DNA of 64,000 nucleotides from assembly GCF_025699125.1 (NCBI RefSeq), contig NZ_JAILWC010000004.1:95374-159373 (forward strand), in the 5' to 3' direction. Positions 33,499-42,580 of the stretch are shown piece by piece. The number at the start of each line of letters is the position of its first letter. The stretch's first letter is position 1. This DNA is from Nitrosopumilus sp. Its GTDB lineage: Archaea; Thermoproteota; Nitrososphaeria; Nitrososphaerales; Nitrosopumilaceae. Both the position numbers and the translations under genes were made by a program. The notes below the pieces were generated by a model. It ran no database searches, was not told the DNA's origin, and saw nothing but the letters and a program-made list of their open reading frames with translations.

Positions 33499-34344
33499 TT
33501 ATTTTTCCACAGGATTTCCTATCATGTTACCCCATTCAGTCCAAGAACCATCATAGTTTCGAACCTTTGGATATCCAAGTAGATATTTTAGAACAAACCA
33601 ACTGTGGGAAGATCTTTCTCCAATTCTGCAATAACAAATTACATCCTTGTCAGGAGTCACACCTTTTGGTTCATAGTTTTGTCTTAATTCTTCAACTGCT
33701 TTGAATGTGCCATCAGTATCATTAACTGCAGTTGCCCATGGAATATTATTTGCACCAGGAATGTGTCCACCTCTTTGTGCATGCTCCATCGGATACTCTG
33801 GAGGAGCAGTAATTTGACCAGTAAATTCTGCAGGAGATCGGACATCGACCATTACAGTGTCTTCTTTGTCTAGTGCTCTGCTTACATCAAATAGATATGC
33901 TCTTAGTCCTTCATCTGGTGGTTGTGCAATGTAAGTCGATGGAGACAGTTGCGGCTCTTCAGTAGTATAAGATTTATTTTCTAATTCCCATTTCTTTCGT
34001 CCACCATTCATAATTTTGAGATTCTCATGACCGTAAATTTTGAAAACCCAGAACACAAATGCTGCAAACCAATTGTTAAAGTCACCGTAAAGAATTACTT
34101 CAGTATCAGCGGTGATTCCATTTTTTGCCATCAAGGCTTCAAATTGTTTTTTACCAATAATATCTCTAGTAACAGGATCATTAATGTCACGTTTCCACCA
34201 AATCAGTGTGGCGCCATTTATGTGGCCTTTTTGATAGCCATTAACTGGATCATAATCGACTTCGACTAGTTTTCTATTTTCATTTGGTGGATTTTGAGAT
34301 ACCCATTCAGTATCAACTAAAACTTCAGGGTGAGCGTAACTCAT
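33499..34344 (-). CDS. thiosulfate/mercaptopyruvate sulfurtransferase (rhodanese), two-domain
   Basis: 281 residues from ATG 34344 (MSYAHPEVLVDTEWV); the frame extends 35 codons upstream but that part is unlike the family and overlaps the opposite NAD kinase. Two rhodanese domains are present: an inactive N-terminal one and a C-terminal one with the active-site loop CYCRIGERSSHSW, in which the second Cys accepts the sulfane sulfur. It moves sulfur from thiosulfate or 3-mercaptopyruvate to thiophilic acceptors. A second rhodanese lies at 35708-36466. Confidence 0.9.
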   Translation of the reverse strand: MSYAHPEVLVDTEWVSQNPPNENRKLVEVDYDPVNGYQKGHINGATLIWWKRDINDPVTRDIIGKKQFEALMAKNGITADTEVILYGDFNNWFAAFVFWVFKIYGHENLKIMNGGRKKWELENKSYTTEEPQLSPSTYIAQPPDEGLRAYLFDVSRALDKEDTVMVDVRSPAEFTGQITAPPEYPMEHAQRGGHIPGANNIPWATAVNDTDGTFKAVEELRQNYEPKGVTPDKDVICYCRIGERSSHSWFVLKYLLGYPKVRNYDGSWTEWGNMIGNPVEK

Positions 34345-34437
34345 GATGTTTATGCCATTGTTTTCACACTTATTTGTTTTTTTCCAAAACAGACTAAAAA
34401 TATCATTTTTAAGTACAATGAAATTCAATAGAACTGC

Positions 34438-35253
34438 TTGAAGCTTCAAAAAGTTGCAGTGGTAAGTAAAGTAGGTTCAAAGGATTCTGAAAAAGCTGCA
34501 AAGGATGTTGCAAAAAAATTTTTAGCTAAAAAATCTACTGTTTATACGATTTCCCCAATTGAGGTAGAAGGGGCAGAGAAAATAGAAGATTTATCAGAAT
34601 TAAAAAAAATAAAGCTTGACCTAGTAATCACTTTAGGAGGAGATGGAACAACACTCAGAGTCTTCAGAAACCTCCAAAACGAGACTCCGATTTTGACCAT
34701 CAATGTTGGAGGGAATAGAGGAATTTTAGCTGAAATTACAATTGAAGAAATTGATAATGCAATAAATGAGATTTTAAAAGATAATTTCTTTTTGGATAAA
34801 AGAATCAGAGTTGTTGCATCTTGTGGAGGAGTGGAATTTCCTCCAGCATTAAATGAGATATACATTAGCAGAGTAAACTTGACTAAAACGGCAGAGATTG
34901 AAATCAAATTTCAAAATGATACAGTAAAGCAAAAAATGGATGGAGTAATCATTGCAACTCCCAGTGGATCAACTGGTCATTCGTTTTCATTGGGCGGTCC
35001 AATCTTACATGAAAGTTTGAATGTGTTAATCATTACACCTGTTGCGCCAGTATACAGATTAGCATCCATTGTAGTTCCAGATGAGAAAATTGAAATTATT
35101 TGCTCGCATGATTGCAATATTGCAATGGATGCTCAAGTAATCAAAACAGTAGGATACGAAGAGCCAATAATTATCAAAAAATACAATAAACCAGCAGTCT
35201 TCATAAGATTAAAAAAACGAGGACTGAGGCAAATGAGCAAACTTGGATTTTAG
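34438..35253 (+). CDS. nadK: NAD(+) kinase
   Basis: 271 residues starting at TTG 34438 (MKLQKVAVVSKVG), with a TATA-like TTTTTAAGTA about 25 bp upstream. It has the diphosphate-binding LGGDGTTLRVFR (the GGDGT motif, about 63-73) and the NE/D motif in LNEIYISR, then the TPSGSTGHSFSLGGPI segment of the C-terminal beta domain. It phosphorylates NAD to NADP in the cytosol. Overlaps the Nob1 gene by 11 bp, same strand. Confidence 0.93.
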   Translation: MKLQKVAVVSKVGSKDSEKAAKDVAKKFLAKKSTVYTISPIEVEGAEKIEDLSELKKIKLDLVITLGGDGTTLRVFRNLQNETPILTINVGGNRGILAEITIEEIDNAINEILKDNFFLDKRIRVVASCGGVEFPPALNEIYISRVNLTKTAEIEIKFQNDTVKQKMDGVIIATPSGSTGHSFSLGGPILHESLNVLIITPVAPVYRLASIVVPDEKIEIICSHDCNIAMDAQVIKTVGYEEPIIIKKYNKPAVFIRLKKRGLRQMSKLGF

Positions 35254-35722
35254 AATTTTAGATGCGAGCGCATTTTATGCAGGAGTGCCATTTGGATCAG
35301 CTGATGATTGCTATACAACATCTTTGGTTTTTGAAGAAATCAAGCACATAAAGAAGAATCAAGATGCACTCGGAACACTACTTGAAACTAATAGACTAAA
35401 AATTAGAGAGCCAGACAAAGAATCAACTATTGCTGCAGTAAAGGCTGCAAGAGATACAGGAGACTATCAGCAACTATCAAAGCAAGATGTCTCAATTATT
35501 GCATTATGTATTGAGATGAATGGAGAAATAATTAGTGATGATTTTGCAATTTCAAATGTTGCAAGAAATCTGGGACTTAAAATATCACCAATTATGACTC
35601 AGGGAATTATAGATGTTGGTAAATGGGTTCATTATTGTCCAGGTTGTAGGACTAATCACACATCTGGAAATGAATGTCCAATGTGCGGGACGCCATTAAA
35701 AAGAAAATTACTCAAGGGGTAA
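35243..35722 (+). CDS. nob1: rRNA maturation endonuclease Nob1 (PIN domain plus zinc ribbon)
   Basis: 159 residues starting at TTG 35243. A PIN domain (about 1-120) has the acidic residues of its active site in ILDASAF, SLVFEEIKHI and EIISDDFAI. A C-terminal zinc ribbon follows (YCPGCRTNHTSGNECPMCG). Nob1 cleaves the 3' end of pre-16S rRNA during small-subunit maturation. The 11-bp overlap with nadK indicates co-translation. It overlaps the convergent rhodanese by 15 bp. Confidence 0.92.
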   Translation: MDFRILDASAFYAGVPFGSADDCYTTSLVFEEIKHIKKNQDALGTLLETNRLKIREPDKESTIAAVKAARDTGDYQQLSKQDVSIIALCIEMNGEIISDDFAISNVARNLGLKISPIMTQGIIDVGKWVHYCPGCRTNHTSGNECPMCGTPLKRKLLKG

Positions 35723-36466
35723 CTGTTTGCCGTTCCACTCTACAAAAGAGCCATCATATAGCCTTACATTTTCAAACCCTGCAATCTTTAATTGCAAAAA
35801 TAGATTTGATGCTCTATGGCCATGCATGCAATAGCAGACAATCTCTTCTTCCTTGGACACATTATTTTGCAAAAACAATTCATCAAGAAATTTTTTCTCT
35901 CGGTATAACCCTCCATCATAACTAATTCCCTCAGTAAATGGAATCAATTTTGAGTTTGGAAGATGACCTCCCATGAATTCCTGAGGACTTCGCGCATCTA
36001 AAATTTTAAAATCATTGAGATGTTCTTTTAGGAAATCAGATTCTATTCTAATTGCATTATTTATTTTTGGAATAAATTTTGCAGGTTTTGGAACAAATGG
36101 TTTTTTTGTAAATTCTAATCCATGTTTTTGCAAATCAGATACATTTGCGTCAAGTAGACAAGTTTTTTCATGTCCAAGATACAAAAAGGTCCATGCAATT
36201 CGTGCAACAGACGGATCCATAGAATCACCAACTAGGACAACAGTTTTTGTTTCATCAATTCCTAAGTTGCCAAGTAATTCAGCAATTTTTTCTTGCTCTA
36301 ATACGAGATTAGAACCGAACTGATCAAAACGGATTACTTGTTCTATTGAAAATGATTGTGCGTTTAGGAGATGGCCATAAAGAAACATTGTTTTTGGACG
36401 CGAATCTAAAATCACAACATCAGGATCAGTCAGATGTTCTTTTAGCCAGTCAACTGACACTAACAT
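35708..36466 (-). CDS. second two-domain sulfurtransferase (rhodanese)
   Basis: 252 residues. An N-terminal rhodanese domain (VVILDSRPKTMFLYGHLLNA) without catalytic Cys precedes a C-terminal domain with FKILDARSPQEFMGGHLPNS and the active-site loop CYCMHGHRASN. It transfers sulfane sulfur. The active loop differs from the neighbour at 33499-34344 (MHGHRA rather than RIGERS), which suggests different acceptors. Single-gene unit, upstream of the nuclease gene on the same strand by gene order. Confidence 0.87.
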   Translation of the reverse strand: MLVSVDWLKEHLTDPDVVILDSRPKTMFLYGHLLNAQSFSIEQVIRFDQFGSNLVLEQEKIAELLGNLGIDETKTVVLVGDSMDPSVARIAWTFLYLGHEKTCLLDANVSDLQKHGLEFTKKPFVPKPAKFIPKINNAIRIESDFLKEHLNDFKILDARSPQEFMGGHLPNSKLIPFTEGISYDGGLYREKKFLDELFLQNNVSKEEEIVCYCMHGHRASNLFLQLKIAGFENVRLYDGSFVEWNGKQLPLE

Positions 36467-36490
36467 GAATGATGTAACTTTTCTAAATTA

Positions 36491-37189
36491 TTAAATTATA
36501 TCATGCAAAGTTTTTTGATCAGATTTTTTGAGATGCTTGCTTTTAGAGTCTAGCATGTTTTTTATTTTCTTTGCCCTAGCTTCCCCCAAACCCTCAACTT
36601 TTGCCAAATCCGCAGTTGTTGCAGTCAATACTTTTAATGGAGTTCCAAACTTTTCTAACATTCTAACTGCAAACTTGTCACCAATTCCTGGGAGGCTACA
36701 AAGAACGGAGAGTTGCTGTCGTTCAATATCAGATGATTTTTTTATTTTTTTAAGATAAGGTCCCTTGTAGGATTCTTTTCTGGAACACATTGAGACTAGT
36801 AATTTTGCAGTGTGAGCTGCGCTAGGAGTTGGAATTACTGGAATTTTAAAATCCAAAACTACAGTTGAGATTGCACCATAAAATATCAAAGGATTCTCTG
36901 CTATCTCCTCAATCTCATCTACATTTCCCTCCATGAGAACAATAGGATTCTCAAAGTGTTCCTTTAGTCTTGAGCATTGATCAAAGAGCCTTCCATCAAA
37001 GACTGAAGCCATAAGATCACGAATGCTTTTTCTCTCAACGATTGTTTCGGGTCCGACAATATAATCTCCAATAGGTAATGTCTTCATCTCAAGATTCAGT
37101 CCTACTGATTTTAAGAGTTCAGGAATTCCACTTTTGCGCTCTCGCTCATCTACAATGATTCGAAGATTTTCTAATTTCACAAATAACAC
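36491..37189 (-). CDS. XPF/ERCC4-type structure-specific endonuclease
   Basis: 232 residues from GTG 37189 (an alternative GTG three codons inside gives MKLENLRI). The ERCC4 nuclease core shows IIVDERERKSGIPEL, GDYIVGPETIVERKSIRDL (GDx-n-ERKx3D motif) and a C-terminal tandem helix-hairpin-helix (LCSLPGIGDKFAVRML; AKVEGLGEARAKKI). There is no helicase domain, as in crenarchaeal XPF rather than euryarchaeal Hef. It cuts branched or flap DNA in repair and fork restart. Confidence 0.93.
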   Translation of the reverse strand: MLFVKLENLRIIVDERERKSGIPELLKSVGLNLEMKTLPIGDYIVGPETIVERKSIRDLMASVFDGRLFDQCSRLKEHFENPIVLMEGNVDEIEEIAENPLIFYGAISTVVLDFKIPVIPTPSAAHTAKLLVSMCSRKESYKGPYLKKIKKSSDIERQQLSVLCSLPGIGDKFAVRMLEKFGTPLKVLTATTADLAKVEGLGEARAKKIKNMLDSKSKHLKKSDQKTLHDII

Positions 37190-37232
37190 TTGAAAGGAAT
37201 TGTTAATATCTTATATGAAATTGAATTGAAGA

Positions 37233-37622
37233 TTATTTTCTAGGATTATCTTCTGCAGGGGGCGCACTAGTAGATCCACCCTTCATCATCTCAGTAATTT
37301 TTGTTTCTTGTTCTTTGAGTGATTCTTTTAGACGTGCCTCTTGTTTGTCAAGAACAGTTACACGTGTTTTTGCCATTTCTGCTCTCTCTTCTAATTCATC
37401 AATGAGTTCTTGTTTTTTTGCTTTAATCAAAACGGTTCCTGCTTGCTTGAAAACGGCATCTCCATCCGCAATTTTTTTTAGTTCATCTAATGCCTTTGCA
37501 GTTTCTGCTTTTTCCATTTCGAGATGTTGCTTTTGGGTCATTACTGATTGGAGGCTTTGTTGAGACTGTTGTAGTTTCATTATTTGTTCTTGAAGCCATG
37601 GAGGCATTTGTGGTGAAGACAT
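37233..37622 (-). CDS. pfdB: prefoldin beta subunit
   Basis: 129 residues, two long coiled-coil helices (about 10-60 and 75-115) separated by the short hairpin AVFKQAGTVLIKAKKQELIDEL, the classic prefoldin-beta pattern. With alpha subunits it forms the jellyfish-shaped chaperone that hands unfolded proteins to the thermosome. The neighbouring order prefoldin-Pcc1-L37Ae-exosome is the conserved archaeal superoperon. Confidence 0.92.
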   Translation of the reverse strand: MSSPQMPPWLQEQIMKLQQSQQSLQSVMTQKQHLEMEKAETAKALDELKKIADGDAVFKQAGTVLIKAKKQELIDELEERAEMAKTRVTVLDKQEARLKESLKEQETKITEMMKGGSTSAPPAEDNPRK

Positions 37623-37645
37623 GATTACTCAAAAAATTTATTTCG

Positions 37646-37891
37646 TTATATCTTTACCGATTCAATTGAATCGTAGCTTGCCTGAATGAGTCTGAGTGTT
37701 GAATTAAGATTGGCCCGGAGATGAGTTAATTGATCAGATTCGGCAGTGATTGTAATTTTTTTATCAAACTTTATCTTGGTTTTAACAGGATTTTCAGGAT
37801 AAAAGTCGTTGTCAATATTTACAGAATCAAAAATTGCCTTTGTCTTATCTTTTGCATCAACTGTAATTTTTGCACTAAAGTTTAATGTCAT
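37646..37891 (-). CDS. pcc1: KEOPS complex subunit Pcc1
   Basis: 81 residues: strand-rich N-half (MTLNFSAKITVDAKDKTKAIFDSVNID) and the closing helix HLRANLNSTLRLIQASYDSIESV, the small dimeric Pcc1 fold. In KEOPS it supports Kae1 in making t6A37 on ANN-decoding tRNAs. It overlaps L37Ae by 17 bp and so is translated together with it. Confidence 0.87.
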   Translation of the reverse strand: MTLNFSAKITVDAKDKTKAIFDSVNIDNDFYPENPVKTKIKFDKKITITAESDQLTHLRANLNSTLRLIQASYDSIESVKI

Positions 37892-38087
37892 ATGCAGTTC
37901 CAGCTACTTTATAGCTGCATTTTTTACAAGACCAAATTCCCACAGCATCTCTACCAAATGTTTTTGAACCGCATTCAGGACAGGTTCTTTTTTCTTTTAA
38001 TTGGAGATGAATCTTTGTATACTGTTTTCTAAGTTTAATTCCGTAACGAGCGCCCAATCCTTTCAGAGATTTCTTGGTTTTTGCCAT
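37875..38087 (-). CDS. rpl37ae: ribosomal protein eL43 (L37Ae)
   Basis: 70 residues with a complete zinc ribbon: TCPECGSKTFGRDAVGIWSCKKCSY (C-x2-C...C-x2-C) after a basic N-terminus (GLGARYGIKLRKQYTKIHLQ). Large-subunit protein. It begins one base after the Rrp42 stop and overlaps pcc1. Confidence 0.93.
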   Translation of the reverse strand: MAKTKKSLKGLGARYGIKLRKQYTKIHLQLKEKRTCPECGSKTFGRDAVGIWSCKKCSYKVAGTAYDIKL

Positions 38088-38088
38088 T

Positions 38089-38907
38089 TTACTGACCTGC
38101 CATTTGGGCCTGTTTTAATTTTTCTCTTATTTTTGCGCCTACTCGTACTGAAATTTCTCCACATCGATTAATTTCGTCTTGTGTGAAACCATCAGAGCCT
38201 CCTTTTTGTAAAGCACAAATATTTCCATCAGAATCAGAAGTAATTGTAATTCTCGCATCCATGCTAGCCCATTCATCTCCATTTGGATCAACTATGATAT
38301 GGTTTCCAATCTTGCCCATAGTAACTGAGACAGGAATAGTTGCAATGGGTACCGAAGTTTCTTCACCTTCAACTAGCGTTGGGGCATCATCAATCCAATT
38401 CCATTTTGGAGTTTTTGATGAAAGTAGTGCCGCAGCTGCAGCATAAGAACATGCATCAAATAGATTACCATCATAATCAACAACAACATTATCTGCAAAG
38501 ACACCAACTACTGATTTGTTCTTCTCAATTACTAATTGAGAAACATCAATCATATGACTCTCTCTAATTCCTCTATCAACAACTCTTGCCAGTTCAATTA
38601 CATCAGGTCCAGGCGGACCAGTTTCGACAGTTGGATGAGACAAGGGTAAAAGTTCAGCAGTACAAATGAAAATTCCTTTGTCACCCATATCTGGGAAAGG
38701 TCTATCAGGTTGGATTTTAACACCACAAATTACTTCAGTTTCACCAAGGCGAACTCTTGCCGAGCCATTTGCTTTTGGGATTGCGTTAGTTTCAATTAAG
38801 ATTTCTCTTGGTTCGTCTAGTGCGCGCCCATCTACTCTTTTTCCTTGTTCAAGCAATTCAAGAATTTGTGATTTCTTTAGATCATCAAGAACAGAGGTGG
38901 ATGTCAT
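38089..38907 (-). CDS. rrp42: exosome complex subunit Rrp42
   Basis: 272 residues of RNase PH fold (GKRVDGRALDEPREI near the start; VRLGETEVICGVKIQPDRPF; GPPGPDVIELARVVDRGI). Rrp42 is the non-catalytic partner of Rrp41 in the hexameric ring that degrades or polyadenylates RNA 3'-5' with phosphate. Starts 3 bp from the Rrp41 stop. Confidence 0.94.
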   Translation of the reverse strand: MTSTSVLDDLKKSQILELLEQGKRVDGRALDEPREILIETNAIPKANGSARVRLGETEVICGVKIQPDRPFPDMGDKGIFICTAELLPLSHPTVETGPPGPDVIELARVVDRGIRESHMIDVSQLVIEKNKSVVGVFADNVVVDYDGNLFDACSYAAAAALLSSKTPKWNWIDDAPTLVEGEETSVPIATIPVSVTMGKIGNHIIVDPNGDEWASMDARITITSDSDGNICALQKGGSDGFTQDEINRCGEISVRVGAKIREKLKQAQMAGQ

Positions 38908-38909
38908 TT

Positions 38910-39644
38910 TTAACCTGCTCCGTTTCCAAAGTATTTGTCTTGTAATGCTTTCTTTTGAAGGTCATAAACTAATTTACAACCTTCGACTCCGACTTGAACA
39001 CATTTCTTGTATTCTTCGGGTGTAAGAACTCCATCTAATTGCAATAGTGTAATTTTTTCCAGATTTGGCATATAACCAATTGGCATATCTGCTTGACCTG
39101 CTTGGTCTTCTTCGTTATTTACATCAAGAATTACAGTATCTGCAACTTTACCTGCTGCAATTGCTGCAACCATATCTCTCATCGGAATACCTGCATCTGC
39201 TAATGCAACAGAAGCTGCTGTAAGTGCAGCACATCGGGTTCCACCATCAGCTTGCAATACTTCAATGAATACATCAACTGCAGTTCTTGGAAATTTGTCC
39301 AACATCACTGCAGGCTCTAAAGCTTCTTTGATTACTTTGGAAATTTCAATCTCTCTTCTTGAAGGAGCTGGATTTTTTCTTTCTCCAACAGAGAAGGGCT
39401 CCATATGATATCTAACTCGTAAAATTCCTGTATCAGTGTTTGACATGTGTTTTGGATGAACGTCTCTTGGACCAAAAACACCAACTAATATTTTGTTATC
39501 ACCAAATTCAATGTATGCTGAGCCATCTGCGTTTTTTAGTCCACCAGCTTTAATCATGATTCGTCTTGGCTCGTCTACTTTACGGCCATCACATCGAATA
39601 CCATTCTCGTCCAATAGGACCATTGTTGCGTCTCTTCCGCCCAT
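38910..39644 (-). CDS. rrp41: exosome complex exonuclease Rrp41
   Basis: 244 residues, the catalytic RNase PH subunit: IRCDGRKVDEPRRI, YIEFGDNKILVGVFGPRDVHP, the ADGGTRCAALTAASVAL segment with the phosphate-binding region, and the acidic EEDQAGQADMPIGY catalytic loop. It phosphorolyses RNA in the 3'-5' direction. Its stop and start touch Rrp42 and Rrp4, forming one operon. The 1-bp overlap at 39644 is with rrp4. Confidence 0.95.
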   Translation of the reverse strand: MGGRDATMVLLDENGIRCDGRKVDEPRRIMIKAGGLKNADGSAYIEFGDNKILVGVFGPRDVHPKHMSNTDTGILRVRYHMEPFSVGERKNPAPSRREIEISKVIKEALEPAVMLDKFPRTAVDVFIEVLQADGGTRCAALTAASVALADAGIPMRDMVAAIAAGKVADTVILDVNNEEDQAGQADMPIGYMPNLEKITLLQLDGVLTPEEYKKCVQVGVEGCKLVYDLQKKALQDKYFGNGAG

Positions 39645-40324
39645 TATGATTCACCTTTTGAGTCTAACATTTCTTTCACTTGATCAGTCAAATTAGCAAC
39701 ATGTGCTTTTTCATTAACCATTTCGATTGCCTTTTTAGCCTTTAATAATCCCTCGGGCGACTCGCATGAAACTACTACCCAGCCATTTTGACCAATAGTA
39801 ATTGCAGCATCAGTTGCCATCTCTATCATTTGGATCATAGTACCTCTCTTTCCAATTAGGCGTGGGACTTTACTTGGTGATATTTGTATTAGTATTCCGG
39901 TGTCAATTTTACCCAAATCTCTATCAGAAATTGTAACTAGAGGATCACGTGTTCTATCAAAATTGGCAATTCTTGCAGCAACCAGATCACCGGACTTTAG
40001 CTTTGACGCAAGTTCATCTGCATGTGCAGAAAAGTCTCGTCCAAAGACATCTTGTGCTGGTAAAAATCCAACATAGCATGAATTAATGTCCAATTCCCAC
40101 GATAGGGATGTATGAGATATTACTTTACCAATAACAAGATCATTAATTTTTGGAATGTATTTGCCAGTAAGCGGAATTACCTTAACGGAGTCGTCATAAA
40201 TTTCAGAAATTCCAATAGTAGTTGAAATTATCTTATTTCCTTGAAGTTCTACATTTTGTTCAGGTCTGAAAGGCCCTGTGGTCACTACATCACCTGGAAT
40301 AACGTATTTTCTTTTATTATCCAT
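39644..40324 (-). CDS. rrp4: exosome RNA-binding subunit Rrp4
   Basis: 226 residues: N-terminal domain (KRKYVIPGDVVTTGPF), S1 domain (about 65-135, LVIGKVISHTSLSWELDIN) and KH domain (about 140-210, KVPRLIGKRGTMIQMIEMATDAAITIG, with GKRG in the G-x-x-G loop). It caps the ring and recruits RNA. Adjacent to SBDS and Rrp41 with single-base contacts. Confidence 0.95.
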   Translation of the reverse strand: MDNKRKYVIPGDVVTTGPFRPEQNVELQGNKIISTTIGISEIYDDSVKVIPLTGKYIPKINDLVIGKVISHTSLSWELDINSCYVGFLPAQDVFGRDFSAHADELASKLKSGDLVAARIANFDRTRDPLVTISDRDLGKIDTGILIQISPSKVPRLIGKRGTMIQMIEMATDAAITIGQNGWVVVSCESPEGLLKAKKAIEMVNEKAHVANLTDQVKEMLDSKGES

Positions 40325-41010
40325 TATTTCATTACCTCAACTGTAGCAGAACCCTTGGTTATAGAGCCTAATCTGTCTATCACATTTGGCCTTGCTGCAG
40401 CGGGTATTTCAAGTATTGCTTTTAAAGATCCATTATTTTGCCATTCTTCTTTGTTTAGAGAACCTACAGATTTTAGAACGGCATATGATTGAGATGCAAA
40501 TTGTGCAGGTATTGTTATTTCTAATTTGAGATTCTCAGATTTTAGAGCAATTATTGAACGCAATTTTTCAACAATGTCTTTTACTTGTTCATCTACAGTT
40601 TTGTGAGGATCTATTGATACTCGTCCATCTTTCATTGCTTGCTCAATTCTTAGTGGAGGATGTGGCAAGTGAGTTTTGGGATCCACGTATGTTCTTGCAA
40701 TAAATGTTACAATCTGTTTTCTTTTCTCTTCAATCATTGTTCGTCTTTGCTCAGTTGTGAGATTAAGATCACCTTTCTTGAGAATTATCTCTGCAATTTC
40801 TGCAGGGTCTTCAGTTTTGAAAGCATGAAGTAGTTTTTCAGCAGTGGGCCTTGTTCCCTTGCTGGCATCAGTGTAAATTTCATCAGAAACTAAAATTGAC
40901 GAGATATCCTTTTTCTTACCTAATCTGTAATCTAAGGCAGGATCAGGCTTTACCATAATTTCAAATTTTTCTCCCTCGTAAGAATATCGGACCAATGTAT
41001 AATCTGCCAT
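40324..41010 (-). CDS. sbds: ribosome maturation protein SBDS
   Basis: 228 residues, full length: N-terminal FYSH domain (MADYTLVRYSYEGEKFEIMV; RPTAEKLLHAFKTEDPAEIAEIILKKG), a helical middle (LTTEQRRTMIEEKRKQIVTFIARTYVDP) and a ferredoxin-like C-terminus. SBDS helps release aIF6 from the 50S subunit. It leads the exosome operon; its start lies 60 bp from the divergent rpo3, so one promoter region serves both clusters. Confidence 0.95.
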   Translation of the reverse strand: MADYTLVRYSYEGEKFEIMVKPDPALDYRLGKKKDISSILVSDEIYTDASKGTRPTAEKLLHAFKTEDPAEIAEIILKKGDLNLTTEQRRTMIEEKRKQIVTFIARTYVDPKTHLPHPPLRIEQAMKDGRVSIDPHKTVDEQVKDIVEKLRSIIALKSENLKLEITIPAQFASQSYAVLKSVGSLNKEEWQNNGSLKAILEIPAAARPNVIDRLGSITKGSATVEVMK

Positions 41011-41070
41011 GTCTAAAGCATCTATGACAATTTGGTATTTATCTATACGTAAAACTAGCTAGATTTTTAT

Positions 41071-41736
41071 GTGGACTTTGAAGATTTTGTTCAAGATTTG
41101 TCATCCTTAGAGGTAATTAGCAAAGATAATCAAAAAATAGCTATAAAGCTAAAAGGCGTACCATTACAATATGCAAATGCACTAAGACGCGTATGTCTTA
41201 ATGGTGTCCCAGTCTTTGCAATTGATACAGTAGACATTATTGAGAATTCCTCAGTATTGCCTGATGAAGGGCTAGCACACAGACTAGGACTAATTCCATT
41301 AAAAACAGACTTGGGTAGATTTAATGAACCATCAAAATGTGATTGTAAAAGTGAGACAGGATGTTCAAACTGCAGAGTAATGTTAGTTTTAGACTCTGGA
41401 GATTCGGATGTTACAAGAACCATTCTTTCAAATGAATTGTCTTCTGAGGATGAAACAGTAAAGGCAGTTTCAGATAAAATCCCAATTGTTCAACTAGCAC
41501 CAGGTCAGAGAATCAAAATAGAATGCTATGCAAGACTTGGACGTGGAACAGAACATGCAAAATGGAATTCTGCAAACATTTCAACATTAATTGACACGGA
41601 TAAAGAAAACGAGAAAGTGCTTACCGTGGAATCAACCGGTGCATTAGATCCAGAACAGATTGTTCTTGCAGGTGTGGAAGAAGTAAGCAGCAAACTAGGC
41701 CAATTCAAAGAAACCATTGGCAAAATTGAAGAGTAA
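41071..41736 (+). CDS. rpoD: DNA-directed RNA polymerase subunit D (Rpo3)
   Basis: 221 residues from GTG 41071. It has the alpha-like dimerisation domain (GVPLQYANALRRVCLNGVPVFAIDTVDI) and a Cys cluster (CDCKSETGCSNC) that resembles the Fe-S-binding insert of many archaeal Rpo3 subunits. It pairs with Rpo11 to start polymerase assembly. It leads the Rpo3-L18e-L13-S9 cluster. Confidence 0.95.
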   Translation: MDFEDFVQDLSSLEVISKDNQKIAIKLKGVPLQYANALRRVCLNGVPVFAIDTVDIIENSSVLPDEGLAHRLGLIPLKTDLGRFNEPSKCDCKSETGCSNCRVMLVLDSGDSDVTRTILSNELSSEDETVKAVSDKIPIVQLAPGQRIKIECYARLGRGTEHAKWNSANISTLIDTDKENEKVLTVESTGALDPEQIVLAGVEEVSSKLGQFKETIGKIEE

Positions 41737-41781
41737 ATAAAGCATAGACATTATATTTGGGTTTCAAGGCGCATTATTCAC

Positions 41782-42129
41782 ATGACTAATCAAGTAGTTA
41801 TCCAGATGGCGAAGGATCTGAAAAAGGCATCAACTAAAAATGACGCTCCAATTTGGGCAAAACTAGCAGAGTATGCACTAAAACCATCCATTGCAAGAAG
41901 AGATCTCAACTTGAATAGAATTGGGCAACTAACAAAGGAAAACGACATCGTAGTATTTCCAGGCAAGGTTCTAGGAACAGGCATTGTTCCGCATAAAATT
42001 ACATTATTCTCATTTTCAATTTCAAATACTGCTGCAAACAAAATCGTAGAAAAAGGTGGAAAGATAATTAGTTATTCAGATTTGATTGAACAAAACCCAA
42101 CAGGAAAAGGAGTCGTATTACTTGGCTGA
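41782..42129 (+). CDS. rpl18e: ribosomal protein eL18 (L18e)
   Basis: 115 residues with IWAKLAEYALKPSIARRDLNLNRIGQL and VVFPGKVLGTGIVPHKITLF, typical of L18e. Large-subunit protein. Its last 8 bp overlap the start of uL13 (TTG 42122), indicating coupled translation. Confidence 0.93.
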   Translation: MTNQVVIQMAKDLKKASTKNDAPIWAKLAEYALKPSIARRDLNLNRIGQLTKENDIVVFPGKVLGTGIVPHKITLFSFSISNTAANKIVEKGGKIISYSDLIEQNPTGKGVVLLG

Positions 42130-42580
42130 GCAAGTCATAAGAACTGACAGACCAATCGTAGTCGATGGAACAAATCACATCGCTGGAAGATTATCATCAT
42201 ATGTTGCAAAATTACTAATCAAAGGAAACAGAGTTTCAATTGTAAATTGTGAAAAAATCATGATGAGTGGAACTAGAGTAAACCAAATCAAAGAATATAG
42301 AGAATTTTTAGAAATTAACAGTGTCATTAATCCAAAACACGGACCAGTGCATTATAGAAGACCAGATACACTAATTGCAAAAATGATTCGACAGATGCTA
42401 CCATTTGATAGAAAACCATCTGGAAAAGAGTCATACCAAAGACTAAGAACATACATTGGATCTCCAAAAGAAATCAAATCGTTAGAGAAAATTCAATTTG
42501 AAAAAGCAAAAATTAAAAAAACTGCTGCAAACTATACAAGCGTAGGCGAATTATGCAGAATTATAGGGTGGACTGAATGA
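42122..42580 (+). CDS. rpl13: ribosomal protein uL13
   Basis: 152 residues from TTG 42122 (MAEQVIRTDRPIVVDG); the frame is open 36 bp further upstream, but those codons duplicate the rpl18e end and do not fit the family. It has IAGRLSSYVAKLLIKGNRVSIVNCE and HYRRPDTLIAKMIRQMLP. Overlaps rpl18e (8 bp) and uS9 (4 bp). Confidence 0.94.
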   Translation: MAEQVIRTDRPIVVDGTNHIAGRLSSYVAKLLIKGNRVSIVNCEKIMMSGTRVNQIKEYREFLEINSVINPKHGPVHYRRPDTLIAKMIRQMLPFDRKPSGKESYQRLRTYIGSPKEIKSLEKIQFEKAKIKKTAANYTSVGELCRIIGWTE